DNA from: Cephalotus follicularis
Taxonomy: Eukaryota; Streptophyta; Magnoliopsida; Oxalidales; Cephalotaceae
Length of the DNA stretch: 64,000 bases
Assembly (NCBI GenBank): GCA_001972305.1
Contig: BDDD01003381.1
Location: 106,096 to 170,095, forward strand
Direction: 5' to 3'
Of the stretch, positions 11,610-21,004 are shown piece by piece; the first letter of the stretch is position 1; each line of letters begins with the position of its first letter. Under the pieces are notes generated by a model. That model worked only from the letters and a program-made list of their open reading frames with translations. It searched no databases and had not been told where the DNA came from. The position numbers and the translations under genes are program-made.

Positions 11610-11610
11610 T
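11431..11610 (+). repeat. Array of GCRTCGAYGC-type palindromes in LTR X
   Basis: Motifs such as GGCATCGATGCC, GACGTCGATGTC and GGCGTCGACGCG recur with short AAAG/CTTT flanks. The block 11452-11473 is a perfect 22-bp palindrome whose left half is TGAAAGGCATC. Related arrays occur at 15511-15757 and 27500-27740. Confidence 0.75.
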
Positions 11611-11751
11611 CGGACGTCCGGGATTTTCATTAAAGTGTAATATTTTATTTCCAATGTAATTTATGGTTTGAATTAATGAGAATCATGATTTCCTCTTTGC
11701 GTGTTGAAAAGTTACAAGAAAAGATGTGTTGGTGTGTTGAAAACAGGTGGA

Positions 11752-11878
11752 CAGCCGACTGCCATAAGGAGGTAGCTGACTGGACCCTAAGGGAAGAAAC
11801 CAGCCAGCTGCTGTGAGGAACAGCCGGCTGAAAACTGTCAGTAGAGACAGCCGACTGCCAAGTTGGGGCAGTCGACTG
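11752..11878 (+). repeat. CAGYCGACTG palindrome array, first cluster
   Basis: Copies at 11752, 11773 (variant), 11801 (variant), 11821 (CAGCCGGCTG), 11848 and 11869 (CAGTCGACTG, a perfect palindrome). Several intervals are 20-21 bp. The same cluster starts the 3' LTR at 20905-21003. Confidence 0.8.
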
Positions 11879-12418
11879 CCAGGCGTCAGACAACATAACG
11901 TGCTTCCAGGCCTGGCATGACAGAAAGGTGGGTGTTTTGGATTTATATCGGCAGTGAGAGAGAAATGTGTTTTTCTCCATAAAAACACGTTTCTTCCTCC
12001 TCCGATCTTCACCATTTTCGCAGAAAGGAAAAGAGAGAACATAAGAGTGGAGAGAAAGAGGAGAAAGTGAGTGTGTTGTGGATCCAAGGTGGCTTGTGTT
12101 AAGCTGAGGACTTGGAGACTCGAACAAGTGGCAAGAACCGAACCTGTTGAAGTTGTTGGACGAGTTATGGGAGTTCAAAAGCCTCAGATTGGACTTAAGG
12201 AGGTGGATTGCAACTCCTAACTTGGAATTCTAAAGTAGGGGAAATTTCATAATTGTTATTTAAGTTCTGTTATAATGGACATTTATGAATGAAATGCATG
12301 CAATGGACTGTGATATGAGCATGAAATATGTCGATGATGATAAATGGTCTGTTGTGTTTGGATTTGGATTGATGATTGCATGTATTTTCTGCTATTTTTG
12401 TGCACTGCGCGTAGGACC

Positions 12419-12901
12419 GGCCGACTGTTCAAAGAGGACAGCCGACTGTTCAAGGCTACCAGTCGACTATTCAGTGCGAACAGCTGACTGCTCGAAGGGA
12501 ACAGCCGACTGTGCTAAGGAGCCAGTCGACTGTTCATGCATTTTAATGGAGGTTTTCTCCTGCTGTATGATTAGCCGACTGCCAAGAGAAGGCAGCCGAC
12601 TAGTTGATGGCACAACCGACTGTTTGGGATGACAGTAAACTGTCCACGTGTCACTTTACCCGGATTCGCTGGGGTGGCAATGCTGGGTTGAGTGGAGATG
12701 TAGAAGATACGTACTGTTCACGAAATAGCCGAATGTCTTGAGGAGACAGCCGACTGTTATACGAGCAGCCGACTGTCAAACATGAGACAGTCGACTGTTG
12801 AGAGAGGCAGCCGACTGCCAAATCTGGGACGGGCGACTGTTAAGAAGGAACAGCCGACTATCATGAGGAAAAACCGACTGTCATGAAGGGGCAGTCGACT
12901 G
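12419..12901 (+). repeat. CAGYCGACTG palindrome array with 21-bp spacing
   Basis: Copies start at 12439, 12460, 12481, 12502 and 12523, an exact 21-bp period, then at 12747, 12766, 12788, 12808, 12830, 12851, 12871 and 12892, with intervals of 19-22 bp. The decamer is CAGCCGACTG or CAGTCGACTG, and the spacer bases vary freely. The spacing is close to two turns of B-DNA. The same decamer array is in both LTRs of Tekay-2. Confidence 0.88.
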
Positions 12902-13502
12902 TTAAGGGACTGACTTGCATTTTGAGCATATGTTTGCATCGCATTTTGATATGGAATGAATTGATGATTGAAATGCGAATGATTCTAAAGTGTTTAATTC
13001 GTTATAGAAATGTGTACATGATTTTATACAAATCATTATTTGAAACGAAAATGTATATTTAGAATGTATGTTTTCGACGGATTGAAAAATGGTTTCAAAG
13101 AAGGAATACGTTTTAAAATAAATATATTATTTCCAGTATTTTATAAATTACTTGGAAACGATTTGATTTGGATTGATTGATTGATTATGATTGATGCTGT
13201 ACTTCTCAAGGTGACAGAGTGACGTTGATGGCTGGAGGCAGGATGTTCTCCTAGGTGCCAGGAGATGGGTAGGGACGCCCAAATACAATGTTACTAAACA
13301 CTGAGTGCAAGTAACACGGGTTACCATGATTGTTGAACACAGAGTGTGAGCATTATGAGTTGATTGATTTGACTTGCTTCGTGACCTGGGAGTCGGGGGC
13401 CGGAGTAAGAGTACGACGTTGGGGCCAGGAGATGCGGCGCTCTTCATACCGTTGATTGGATTGATTGGTCCTTTGAGACATGATTGATGATTTGATGTCA
13501 TT

Positions 13503-14846
13503 ATGAGTTCTTGGTAATGCCGTTTGGTGTCACCAACGCACCAGAAGCGTTTATGTCACTGATGAATGATGTGTTTTGATCGTACCTGGATCAGTTTGTG
13601 GTAGTGTTCATTGATGACATACTGGTGTACTCAAGGAGTGAGGAGGAGCACGCCTATCATCTGAGATTAGTTTTGCAGATTCTCAGAGAGGATCGGTTGT
13701 ATGCCAACTTTGGCAAGTGTGAGTTCTGGCTCGATCATGTGATTTTTCTGGGTCACATTGTATTTGGAGAGGGTTTGGTGGTGGATCCGTCGAAGACTGG
13801 AGTGGTGCGAGATTGGCCGCAACCAAGGAATGTGACTGAGGTGCGCAGTTTTCTTGGTTTGGCCTATTATTATCGGAGGTTCATTCAGAACTTCTCGAGG
13901 ATATCTACACCGTTGACCAAGCTTACTCAGAAGAAGACTTTGTTTATCTGGGATGATGAATGTGAAGCCAGTTTTTGTGATCTGAAGAATCGGTTGGTTT
14001 CCACTCCTATTTTGGCGTTACCTAAGGGTAATGAGGGCTTCACAGTCTATAGTGATGCTTTGGGGCAGAGTGATCACTTATGCTTCGCGGAAGCTAAAGC
14101 CGTATGAGGAGAACTACCCGACGCATGATCTTGAGTTGGCCGCGATTATTTTTGCACTTCAGAAATGGAGACATTATTTATATGGGTACAGTTCAAGATT
14201 TTCACTGACCACAAGAGTTTGAGGTATCTTTTCTGTCAAGATACACTAAACATGAGACAACGACGATGGGTTGAGTTCTTTAATGACTATGACTGCAGTA
14301 TTCAGTACCATCCTGGGAAAGTGAATGTGGTCGCGGATGCCTTAAGCCGTAAGGCTACGATTGCTAACACGATGATATCTTAGTGGAAGATGCTAGAGGA
14401 TTTCCAACAATGGTCTCCGTTTAATCAGGCACCGGGGGTTTTGTGGCTAGCATGCAAGCGCAGCCAGTACTAGTGGGTCAAATAAAGGATGCTCAAGCGC
14501 ATGATCCTGAGTTGCAAGAGATTCGAGAGAATCTGAGACTAGAGCCTGATTTTCGGGTACATGATGATGGCATATTGAGATTTCGGGGATGAGTGTGTCT
14601 CCCAAATGATGATGCACTGAAAGGTGAGTTGCTTTATGGGGATCACAAATCCCAGTATAGCATACATCCTGGTAGTACCAAGATGTATCAAGATTTGAAG
14701 AGAAACTATTGGTGGTCTGGTATGAAGAAAGAGATTGCTGACTATGTTGCAAAGTGCTATACTTGTCAGATTGTCAAGGCTGAGCATCATAAGCCAGCGG
14801 GTTTGTTACAGCCTTTACCGATTCCAGAGTGGAAGTGGGAGCATGT
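13503..14846 (+). pseudogene. Tekay-1 pol: RT C-terminal half, RNase H, integrase zinc finger
   Basis: Reverse transcriptase and RNase H for element replication, decayed. The first words are FLVMPFGVTNAPEAFM, then a stop (TGA near 13579), then the catalytic motif [11 protein letters not shown] near 13610 with both aspartates present. RT connection follows ([12 protein letters not shown] near 13850). RNase H appears as SDALG, then a frameshift to [20 protein letters not shown] near 14080, another shift to [11 protein letters not shown] near 14200, and [10 protein letters not shown] near 14330. A stop at 14381 and a frame change separate the integrase start, with HPGSTKMYQDLKRNYWW and KCYTCQIVK (HHCC finger) near 14660-14780. 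The frame ends at EWKWEHV, where the copia element was inserted, and resumes at 19671. Confidence 0.88.
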
Positions 14847-15213
14847 TGTTAGATATAGTGACCCGACAAGCCATTAGATGGGTTGTCACATTATATCTTA
14901 TCTTGTATGAAACAATCTTATTCCTTATATATATGATGTGTGCAAGAAAGAAGGAGCCTTCACCCACTGATATATCTCTTGGTCCTTCTCTTCTTGCCAT
15001 GCTTGTGTGTCACCATTGTATGCTATGGTGACACCAATTCAATTCTGTTCATGATGTGGTGATCCATGTGGTCTGTGGACATGCTTTATGGATTGGTTTT
15101 AGTTTTTAATTGGGTGTTACTTTCGCTGCTATTTTATATGATTTTGTTTTGTTCTACACCCTACACACCATAGTCCATTTATGGCTCCTGATTCGGTTTA
15201 TTTGTTTCCAACA
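14847..15213 (+). repeat. 5' LTR of the copia element, internally deleted
   Basis: It matches the first about 95 bp and the last about 270 bp of the 3' LTR. The join falls at GATGTGTGCAAGAAAGAAGG, where the 3' LTR has 1.46 kb between GATGTGTGC and AGAAAGAAGG. The short GCA-AGAAAG similarity at the join could be microhomology. Confidence 0.9.
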
Positions 15214-15214
15214 G

Positions 15215-15226
15215 TGGTATCAGAGC
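15215..15226 (+). promoter_or_regulatory. Primer-binding site, tRNA-iMet
   Basis: TGGTATCAGAGC begins two bases after the 5' LTR end and matches the canonical plant initiator-Met site exactly. Confidence 0.92.
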
Positions 15227-16392
15227 GTCCCACATCATCCTTGATTGAATTTATGCTTTAGATAATGAACTGATTAACGGTTTAATTGCTGGAGATGTTT
15301 TATGATCAAACTAGATTTTCAAAGTGCCTTAATGAAAATTACATGAAATTGGCTTTCATTGTGTTTTAGACGTGCTGATTTTGATATAATGTGTTTAGAA
15401 TTATGTTTGGAACATGCATAGTGCAGTTTGGATTGCCAGATTGGAATGCCAAAGTCTAAACCATTATTTTCTGCATTTTTTTAAATGCAGAAACTGCCCA
15501 GGGGGCTATAGACGTCGACGTTCTTGATAGACATCGATGTCTTGTTCATCTTCTCGTGAAACACGTCAATGTTCTTGTTAAACGTTGATGCCTTGTTCAC
15601 TATTGCCAGGAAACGCGTCGATGTTGTTGATAAACGTCGACGCCTTTTTCAACAGTTCTAGAGAAATGCATCGATGCTCGTGTTATGCATCGACGCCTCT
15701 TTTCAATTGTTTTTCCATGAAATGCATCGACGCCTTTTTGGAAAGGCGTCGACGTCTTTTAAAAAAAACTATTTTATTAATAAAATTGGATTTTATACTT
15801 TTTGGCACTTAGAAAATCAAAAATCATTGCTTGATTTAGTGGGAGTTTGATCAGTTAACAATTCTTAAATTAAATTGTATGATTGGTTATTATTTATGGC
15901 ATTTGTTTTATTTGTGTTTTATAATATTGGATATTATATAAGTCTTATGGACAATGGATGGCCCAAAAAGGACATTGACCTAGTTTATGGTTTTCTTTGT
16001 GTGGATGGATGTTATTCATTTATTATTTTAAACGTCTGTAATAAGGTGTCTGCGTGGACAATTTATTTTTCCTTTCTTTTGTAATTTTTCCTTGTATTTT
16101 TAAATGTAATTTTTCTTTTGAAAAATGTAAAGTTCTTTATGTAAAAGAAGACCTTGCAAGGAAATATGGAGGAAAGGAGAAATGGATTACAAGCTTTTTG
16201 AAGGCCATGTATGCATGGTAATTGTTGTAATAAATAGATTTTATATCTTAACACCTAGGAAGACCTAGTAGTAATTTCGGGCTCAAGTTACTACTATTAA
16301 TGTCCTTGCCAATCCATTGACATATTTTAGAAATATGTCCAAGGTGCATAAGATACACGTCTTGCATGTTGAGCCGTAATTCACCCTAGCGA
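15227..16392 (+). other. Non-coding leader of the copia element
   Basis: I see no intact gag, protease or integrase here, where they would be expected. The stretch is AT-rich, holds a palindrome array at 15511-15757, and only resumes recognisable coding near 16393. It may be an extended 5' untranslated region joined to the 3' part of pol by deletion. Confidence 0.55.
15511..15757 (+). repeat. Paired RCGTCGACGY/GCATCGATGC palindrome array
   Basis: Motifs start near 15511, 15530, 15562, 15581, 15614, 15633, 15667, 15685, 15724 and 15747. They form pairs about 19 bp apart that repeat every 51-57 bp. Spacers are T-rich (CTTTTTC, TTGTTCA). The array lies in the copia leader, not in an LTR. Confidence 0.85.
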
Positions 16393-17830
16393 ACAAAAGA
16401 TATTTGTTTCGCAAAATGCTGTGTTCCTAGAGAAGGAATATCTTCTTGAAGGAAACAGTGGGAGTAAGGTGGAACTCAAGGGGTTACCACAGGTAGAAAC
16501 CACACAGGAGATGGAGGAGTTGGAGGTTAGACCTTTAACAAACACAGCTGAGATTTGGCAAATGGATGTCAAGACGGCATTCTTAAATGGGCGTCTTGAA
16601 GAGGACATTTATATGTCCCAACCTGAGGGGTTTACATCTTCCGAGTACCCGCACATGGTGTGCAAGCTCGAACGGTCCATCTATGGACTAAAGCAAGCAT
16701 CTTGTAGCTAGAATCTACATTTTGATGAAGCAGTCAAAGCTATTGACTTCGTTAAAAATGTAGATGAGCCATGTGTTTATCGAAAGCAAGAGGGACCTAG
16801 TATCACTTTCTTAGTGCTATATGTAGATGACATTCTACTCATTGGGAATGGTGTTGGGATGTTGCAGTCTGCAAAAATATGGCTAACTAAGAATTTTTCC
16901 ATGAAAGATTTGGGAGAAGCCACCTATATACTGGGTATTATGATCTTCAGAGATAGATCCAATAGGTTGCTTGGGCTTTCCCAAAGCCAGTACATCAGCA
17001 AGGTGCTGAAGAGGTTTAGCGTGGAGAATTCCAAGAGAGGCCTATTGCCAATAGGTGAAGGAATTCATCTTTCTCGAAAGATGTCTCCTCAGACATCTGA
17101 AGAGAGAGCATGCATGAGTCGGATACCTTATGCTTCGGGAGTAGGGTCGATCATGTATGCCATGTTATGTACTAGGCCTGATGTCGCACTTGCCCTGGGT
17201 ATGGCAAGTCATTTTCAGTCTAATCCCGGTGAGAAGCACTGGGAAGTGGTCAAGGGAATCCTGAAGTACCTTAGGAGGACTCAGGATATGTTCTTGATCT
17301 ATCGAAAAGAGAGTGAGCTGAAATTGGAGGGCTTCATAGGCTCCAGTTTTGATAGTGATTCGAATGATCACAAATCTATCTCTAGGTACGTTTTTGTACT
17401 TAATGGTGGAGCTGTGAGCTGGCGCAGTTCAAAGTACGGGACTATTGCATATTCTACCACAGAAGCCGAGTACATAGCAGCCTTAGATACCGCCAAGGAG
17501 GGTGTATGGATGCGCAAGTTCATTACTGAACTAGGAGTTGTTCCATCCATTATTAGTCCAGTTGTAATATATTGTGATAATAATGGGGCTGTAGCACAAG
17601 CCAAGGAACCGCGGTCTCACCAGCGATCCAAACACATCGAGCGGCACAATCATTTAATCCAAGAGATTATTGGTAGGGGAGATATACAGCTTGAGAGAGT
17701 CTCCTCAGAGGAGAACACAGCAGATCCGCTGACCAAGGCAATGGGCACCAAGGCTCTGGAGCATCATCGTGGGACGATAGGTCTAGGCTATAGGAGTTCA
17801 TGGCTTAAGGGTCAAGTGGGAGATTGTTAG
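16393..17830 (+). pseudogene. Ty1/copia RT-RNase H remnant
   Basis: The C-terminal part of a copia polyprotein. It opens with an integrase-to-RT linker ([18 protein letters not shown] near 16421), which jumps near 16550 into RT ([20 protein letters not shown]), so the N-terminal RT fingers are deleted. A stop at 16709 lies just after YGLKQAS. The longest open part, from about 16712, includes the catalytic motif LYVDDILLIGN near 16820 (both aspartates kept), LGIMIFRDRS, CTRPDVALALGMA, then RNase H with SWRSSKYGTIAYSTTEAEYIA near 17420, IYCDNNGAVAQAKEP and RSKHIERHNHLI near 17570-17650, and ADPLTKAMG. It ends at 17830, just inside the 3' LTR, as is usual for copia. Tork/TAR-like by wording, but the lineage is not certain. 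Confidence 0.9.
17814..17823 (+). other. Polypurine tract of the copia element
   Basis: AAGTGGGAGA one base before the 3' LTR start, overlapping the end of the RNase H coding region. Confidence 0.85.
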
Positions 17831-18182
17831 ATATAGTGACCGGACAAGCCTTTAGATGGGTTGTCACATTATATCTTATTTTGTATGAAACAATATTATT
17901 CCTTATATATATGATGTGTGCTAATTTGTTATGGCTATATCACTTGTGTTTTATCACTTAATTGAAGTAGTTTATTATTTACCTGCTTACACTTGTGATG
18001 CCCTGACATAAGGTTGGATGCCTAGCATGGAGGCTGTGAGATTGGTTACCGTATTCCTTATGTCGAATTAGTTCCAAGTCATAGGTCCACTTTGTGGGCA
18101 TTAGTGAACCGGATAGACTTGCGCGTATGTTGCCTGCTCATGGAATTGGAGGATGGATTCTCTCACTACCATCTGTGTTGGA

Positions 18183-18207
18183 NNNNNNNNNNNNNNNNNN
18201 NNNNNNN
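18183..18207. other. Assembly gap (25 N)
   Basis: Exactly 25 unknown bases inside the copia 3' LTR. The round number suggests a placeholder of unknown true length, so LTR length and any insertion here cannot be judged. Confidence 0.98.
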
Positions 18208-18334
18208 GAGCCCTCAGATACCGGTACTAGGGGTGCAAGGGTATTGTACGTTCTTACCCTCTACCGACGATCTCTACTCTCTCTTTTACACGGGTGCTTC
18301 ACTCGAGCACGTGTCCAACGTGCAAGACGAGTTT

Positions 18335-18464
18335 CTGCAGCTGCGGAAGGTTTCCTGTAGCTGCGAATACGTTACACCATGATTCTTGTAGCTGAGAAAG
18401 ATTTTCTGTAGCTACGGATATTTTTTGCAATTCGTAGCTGCAGAAAGATTTTCTGCAGCTGCGA
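18335..18464 (+). repeat. Paired CTGCAGCTGCGG palindrome array in the copia 3' LTR
   Basis: Copies near 18335, 18355, 18386, 18406, 18433 and 18453 have the core TAGCTG or CAGCTG. They form three pairs, each 20 bp apart, repeating about every 50 bp. This is the same geometry as the array at 15511-15757 but with a different core. Confidence 0.8.
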
Positions 18465-19665
18465 AACAGACCGGTCACTTCATTATTCTCAGATTGAGAA
18501 AATCACTAGAGGACATGGGAAGCTTATAACCAATTCATTCTACTTTGTATACACAAAGGTGTTTTACGTTTTAGGTGTATTGGCTATAAACTGTGGTTCT
18601 GAATTATACAGGTTGTATAATTTCTTGATTAGTAATATTCCGTCCCTGGGAAATTTTAGAACCAATTTTGTTCTCCACAAGTATTTAATGGTTTTATGGG
18701 GATCCCAGGCCAAATCGGTAAGATTTACCAGGAACTGGTTAAATTTACGATAACCTTATTATAGGTTTATAATAGGTCTACCTTTTTAATTAGATTAATT
18801 AAAAAGGTATTAAATAATGTGTGGAGTATTTGGGATCTAAAAGATTCAGCAGCCAAGCGCACATGATATTAGGGAACAGTACGAACCGGGGCTAACTCCA
18901 GATCCCGTTCCTATACACAGTTGGGATCTATTATGGAGTTACTGATTTTATAGACTAGTAATGATCCTGGAAACCATTTGAGAGGTCTTTAGATTAAAGG
19001 TCAGATGGAGTTGGAACCGGTTCCTAAAGTATTCAGGTTTCATGAGTAAGGACCATGATCCTAAGTGAATGGGAGAGTGGGAGAGAGAAGGAGGAGGCTA
19101 GTTATAAGCATTTTCTGCAGAAAATGTGAGGATGGAGTTTGGTTTTTGCTGGGAAAGTGACTTCGATTTTCTCTTTGCAGAGTTTGTTCCTTTCATCTGT
19201 GATACACCAAGCAAGAGCTTATCTAGGGTGGATTGATTATTAACTTCATTGGTCTTTATCAATTTACCTTTTCTAAGCTTAGTGAGAGAGAGAGATTTCA
19301 TACACTTTGTTCTTGGTTATTGCTGGTTGGATTGCTTGTTGTTCCAGAGACTTGGAAAAGATTAAAGAGGAAATCTACTCAAGCGTGTAGCGGCAGAGAA
19401 AGAAGGAGCCTTCACCCGCTGGTATATCTCTTGGTCCTTTTCTTCTTGCCATGCTTGTGTGTCACCATTGTATGCTATTGTGACACCAATTCAATTCTGT
19501 TGATGATGTGGTGATCCATATGGTCTGTGGACATGCCTTGTGGATTGGTTTTAGTTTTTAATTGGGTGTTACTTCCGTTGCTATTTTATATGATTTTGTT
19601 TTGTTCTACACCCTACACACCATAGTCCATTTATGGCTCCGGATTCGGTTTATTCGTTTCCAACA

Positions 19666-20715
19666 CATGTGACGATGGATTTTGTTTCACGTTTTCCTCT
19701 AACTCGATACCGTCACAATGCGGTATGGGTTATTGTGGATCGACTTACTAAATCGGCACACTTTTTGCCTACCCATGTCACTGATTCAGCTAGCAAGTTA
19801 GCTCGATTATACATCAAGGAGATCGTGAGGTTGCACGGTGTTCCTGTGAGTATAGTTTATGACAGAGATTCGATCTTCACTTCCAACTTTTGGAAGAGGT
19901 TTCAGACAGCTTTTGGGACGAAGCTAAACCTTAGCACTGCCTTCCACCCACAAACAGATGGCCAGTCAGAGCGTACCATCCAGACCTTGGAGGATATGCT
20001 CCGAGCTTGTATTATTGACTTTGCTGGTACTTGGGAGGACCACATTCCTCTGATAGAGTTTTCTTGTAATAACAGCTATCATTCCAGTATCTGTTTGGCA
20101 CCATACGAGGCTCTGTATGGAAGAAAGTGTAGGTCACCCATTCGTTGGGATGAGGTTGGTGAGCGACCTTTGCTTGGGTCGGATCTAGTGGAGGAGACTT
20201 CTGAGAAAGTCAGGTTTATTAGGGAGAAACTGCTTGCGGCTCAAAGCAGGCACAAGAGCTATATGGACAACGTCAAGAGGAGGCCTCTGACCTTCGATAT
20301 TGGTGATCATGTGTTTCTAAAGGTTTCGTCATGGAAGGGCATGCAGATATTTGGGATGAATGGCAAATTAGCTCTGCGCTATATTGGCCCTTTCAAGATC
20401 TTAGAGAGAGTTGGGGAGGTGGCTTATCAGCTTGCTTTGCCTCCTGCACTGTCAAATGTGCACGATGTCTTCCATGTGTCTATGCTGAGGAGATATATTC
20501 AAGACCCGTCACATGTCTTGAATTATGATTCAGTTCCTGTGCGAGATGACCTTTCTTGCGAGGAGTTACCGGTACAGATTATGGATTGGAAGACATAGGT
20601 ATTGAGGAACCGAACCATTCCTATGGTGAAGGTTCAGTAGCAGTTCAGTCGACCCGATGAGGCGAGTTGGGAACGCGAGGAGGACATTAGAGAGCGTTAC
20701 CCTATTTTGTTTTAG
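19666..20715 (+). pseudogene. Tekay-1 integrase core and C-terminal domain
   Basis: Integrase that would insert element cDNA; it resumes after the copia insertion at TMDFVSRFPLTR. All three catalytic positions are recognisable: D in TMDFVSRF/WVIVDRLTKSAHF (near 19675-19750), D in IVYDRDSIF (near 19860), and E in HPQTDGQSERTIQTLEDML (near 19950-20000). The frame stays open for about 320 codons through YEALYGRKCRSPI, WDEVGER, GDHVFLKVSSWKG, YIGPFKIL and VFHVSMLRRYIQDPSHVL. A stop (TAG near 20597) interrupts the tail, which continues as VLRNRTIPMVKV and ASWEREEDIRERYP to about 20715. The tail matches Tekay/Del elements, where it belongs to the chromodomain-bearing C-terminus. I see no clear intact chromodomain. 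Confidence 0.9.
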
Positions 20716-20746
20716 TGCTACTTTAATTTCGAGGACGAAATTCCTC

Positions 20747-20760
20747 GAAGGAGGGGTGGA
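20747..20760 (+). other. Polypurine tract of Tekay-1
   Basis: GAAGGAGGGGTGGA directly before TGTAACGCCC. It marks the 3' LTR start precisely. Confidence 0.88.
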
Positions 20761-21004
20761 TGTAACGCCCGGGATTTTCATTAAAGTGTAATATTGTATT
20801 TCCAATGCAATTTACGCTTTGAATTAATGAGAATCATGATTTCCTCTTTTGTGTGTTGAAAAGTTACAAGAAAAGATGCGTTGGTGTGTTGAAAACAGGC
20901 GGGTAGCCGATTGCCATAAGGAGGCAGCCGACTGGACCCTAAGGGAAGAAACCAGCCAGCTGCTATGAGGAACAGCCGACTGAAAATTGTCGGCAGAGGC
21001 AGTC
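20761..21004 (+). repeat. 3' LTR of Tekay-1, truncated
   Basis: Matches the first 240 bp of the 5' LTR (from 11610), including the first CAGYCGACTG motifs, then stops abruptly where TGTGACATCC begins. The rest of the LTR is not found after 23525. Confidence 0.85.

Larger units (their letters stand above)
11610..13502 (+). repeat. 5' LTR of Tekay-1
   Basis: Aligned by eye with the 3' LTR copy at 20761-21004 over its first 240 bp. The first bases differ from TGTAACGCCC and look mutated. The LTR carries two palindrome arrays (11752-11878 and 12419-12901). Its 3' end is undefined, because sequence passes directly into RT coding near 13503 with no primer-binding site. The last 500 bp are rich in TTGATTGATTG-like repeats. 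Nothing coding was seen. Confidence 0.65.
14847..19665 (+). mobile_element. Ty1/copia element inserted in the Tekay-1 integrase, non-autonomous, unequal LTRs
   Basis: LTRs start TGTTAGATATAGTGACC at 14847 and 17825 and end TTTCCAACA at 15213 and 19665. The target duplication CATGT is exact (14842-14846 and 19666-19670). Removing the element restores the Tekay reading frame from WEHV to TMDFVSRF. A perfect tRNA-iMet primer-binding site follows the 5' LTR and a polypurine tract precedes the 3' LTR. The internal region is only about 2.6 kb and keeps RT and RNase H, so gag, protease and integrase are lost. The 5' LTR is 367 bp and the 3' LTR 1841 bp; the 5' copy lacks about 1.46 kb of the middle. 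Confidence 0.92.
17825..19665 (+). repeat. 3' LTR of the copia element, full length
   Basis: Starts TGTTAGATATAGTGACCGG and ends GTTTCCAACA. It contains the 25-N assembly gap and a palindrome array. Short open frames across the gap contain X residues and are not genes. Confidence 0.88.
11610..21004 (+). mobile_element. Tekay-like chromovirus 'Tekay-1', plus strand, internally deleted and interrupted
   Basis: A plus-strand Ty3/gypsy element with 5' LTR at about 11610-13502, RT to integrase pieces at 13503-14846 and 19666-20715, a polypurine tract at 20747-20760, and a 3' LTR that starts at 20761 and is cut at 21004. The two LTR starts align (CGGGATTTTCATTAAAGTG). PBS, gag, protease and the N-terminal half of RT are gone: the LTR runs straight into RT. 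RT and integrase words ([32 protein letters not shown]) fit the Tekay/Del chromovirus lineage. A Ty1/copia element is inserted in the integrase with an exact TSD. Confidence 0.8.

Noticed and set aside
11431-15757. CRISPR-like array of regularly spaced short palindromes
   Set aside because: The repeats are 10 bp, degenerate, inside plant LTRs or a copia leader, and there are no cas genes. They are described as LTR palindrome arrays instead.
18092-18382. Open frames across the N run
   Set aside because: They contain unknown residues and lie within a copia LTR.
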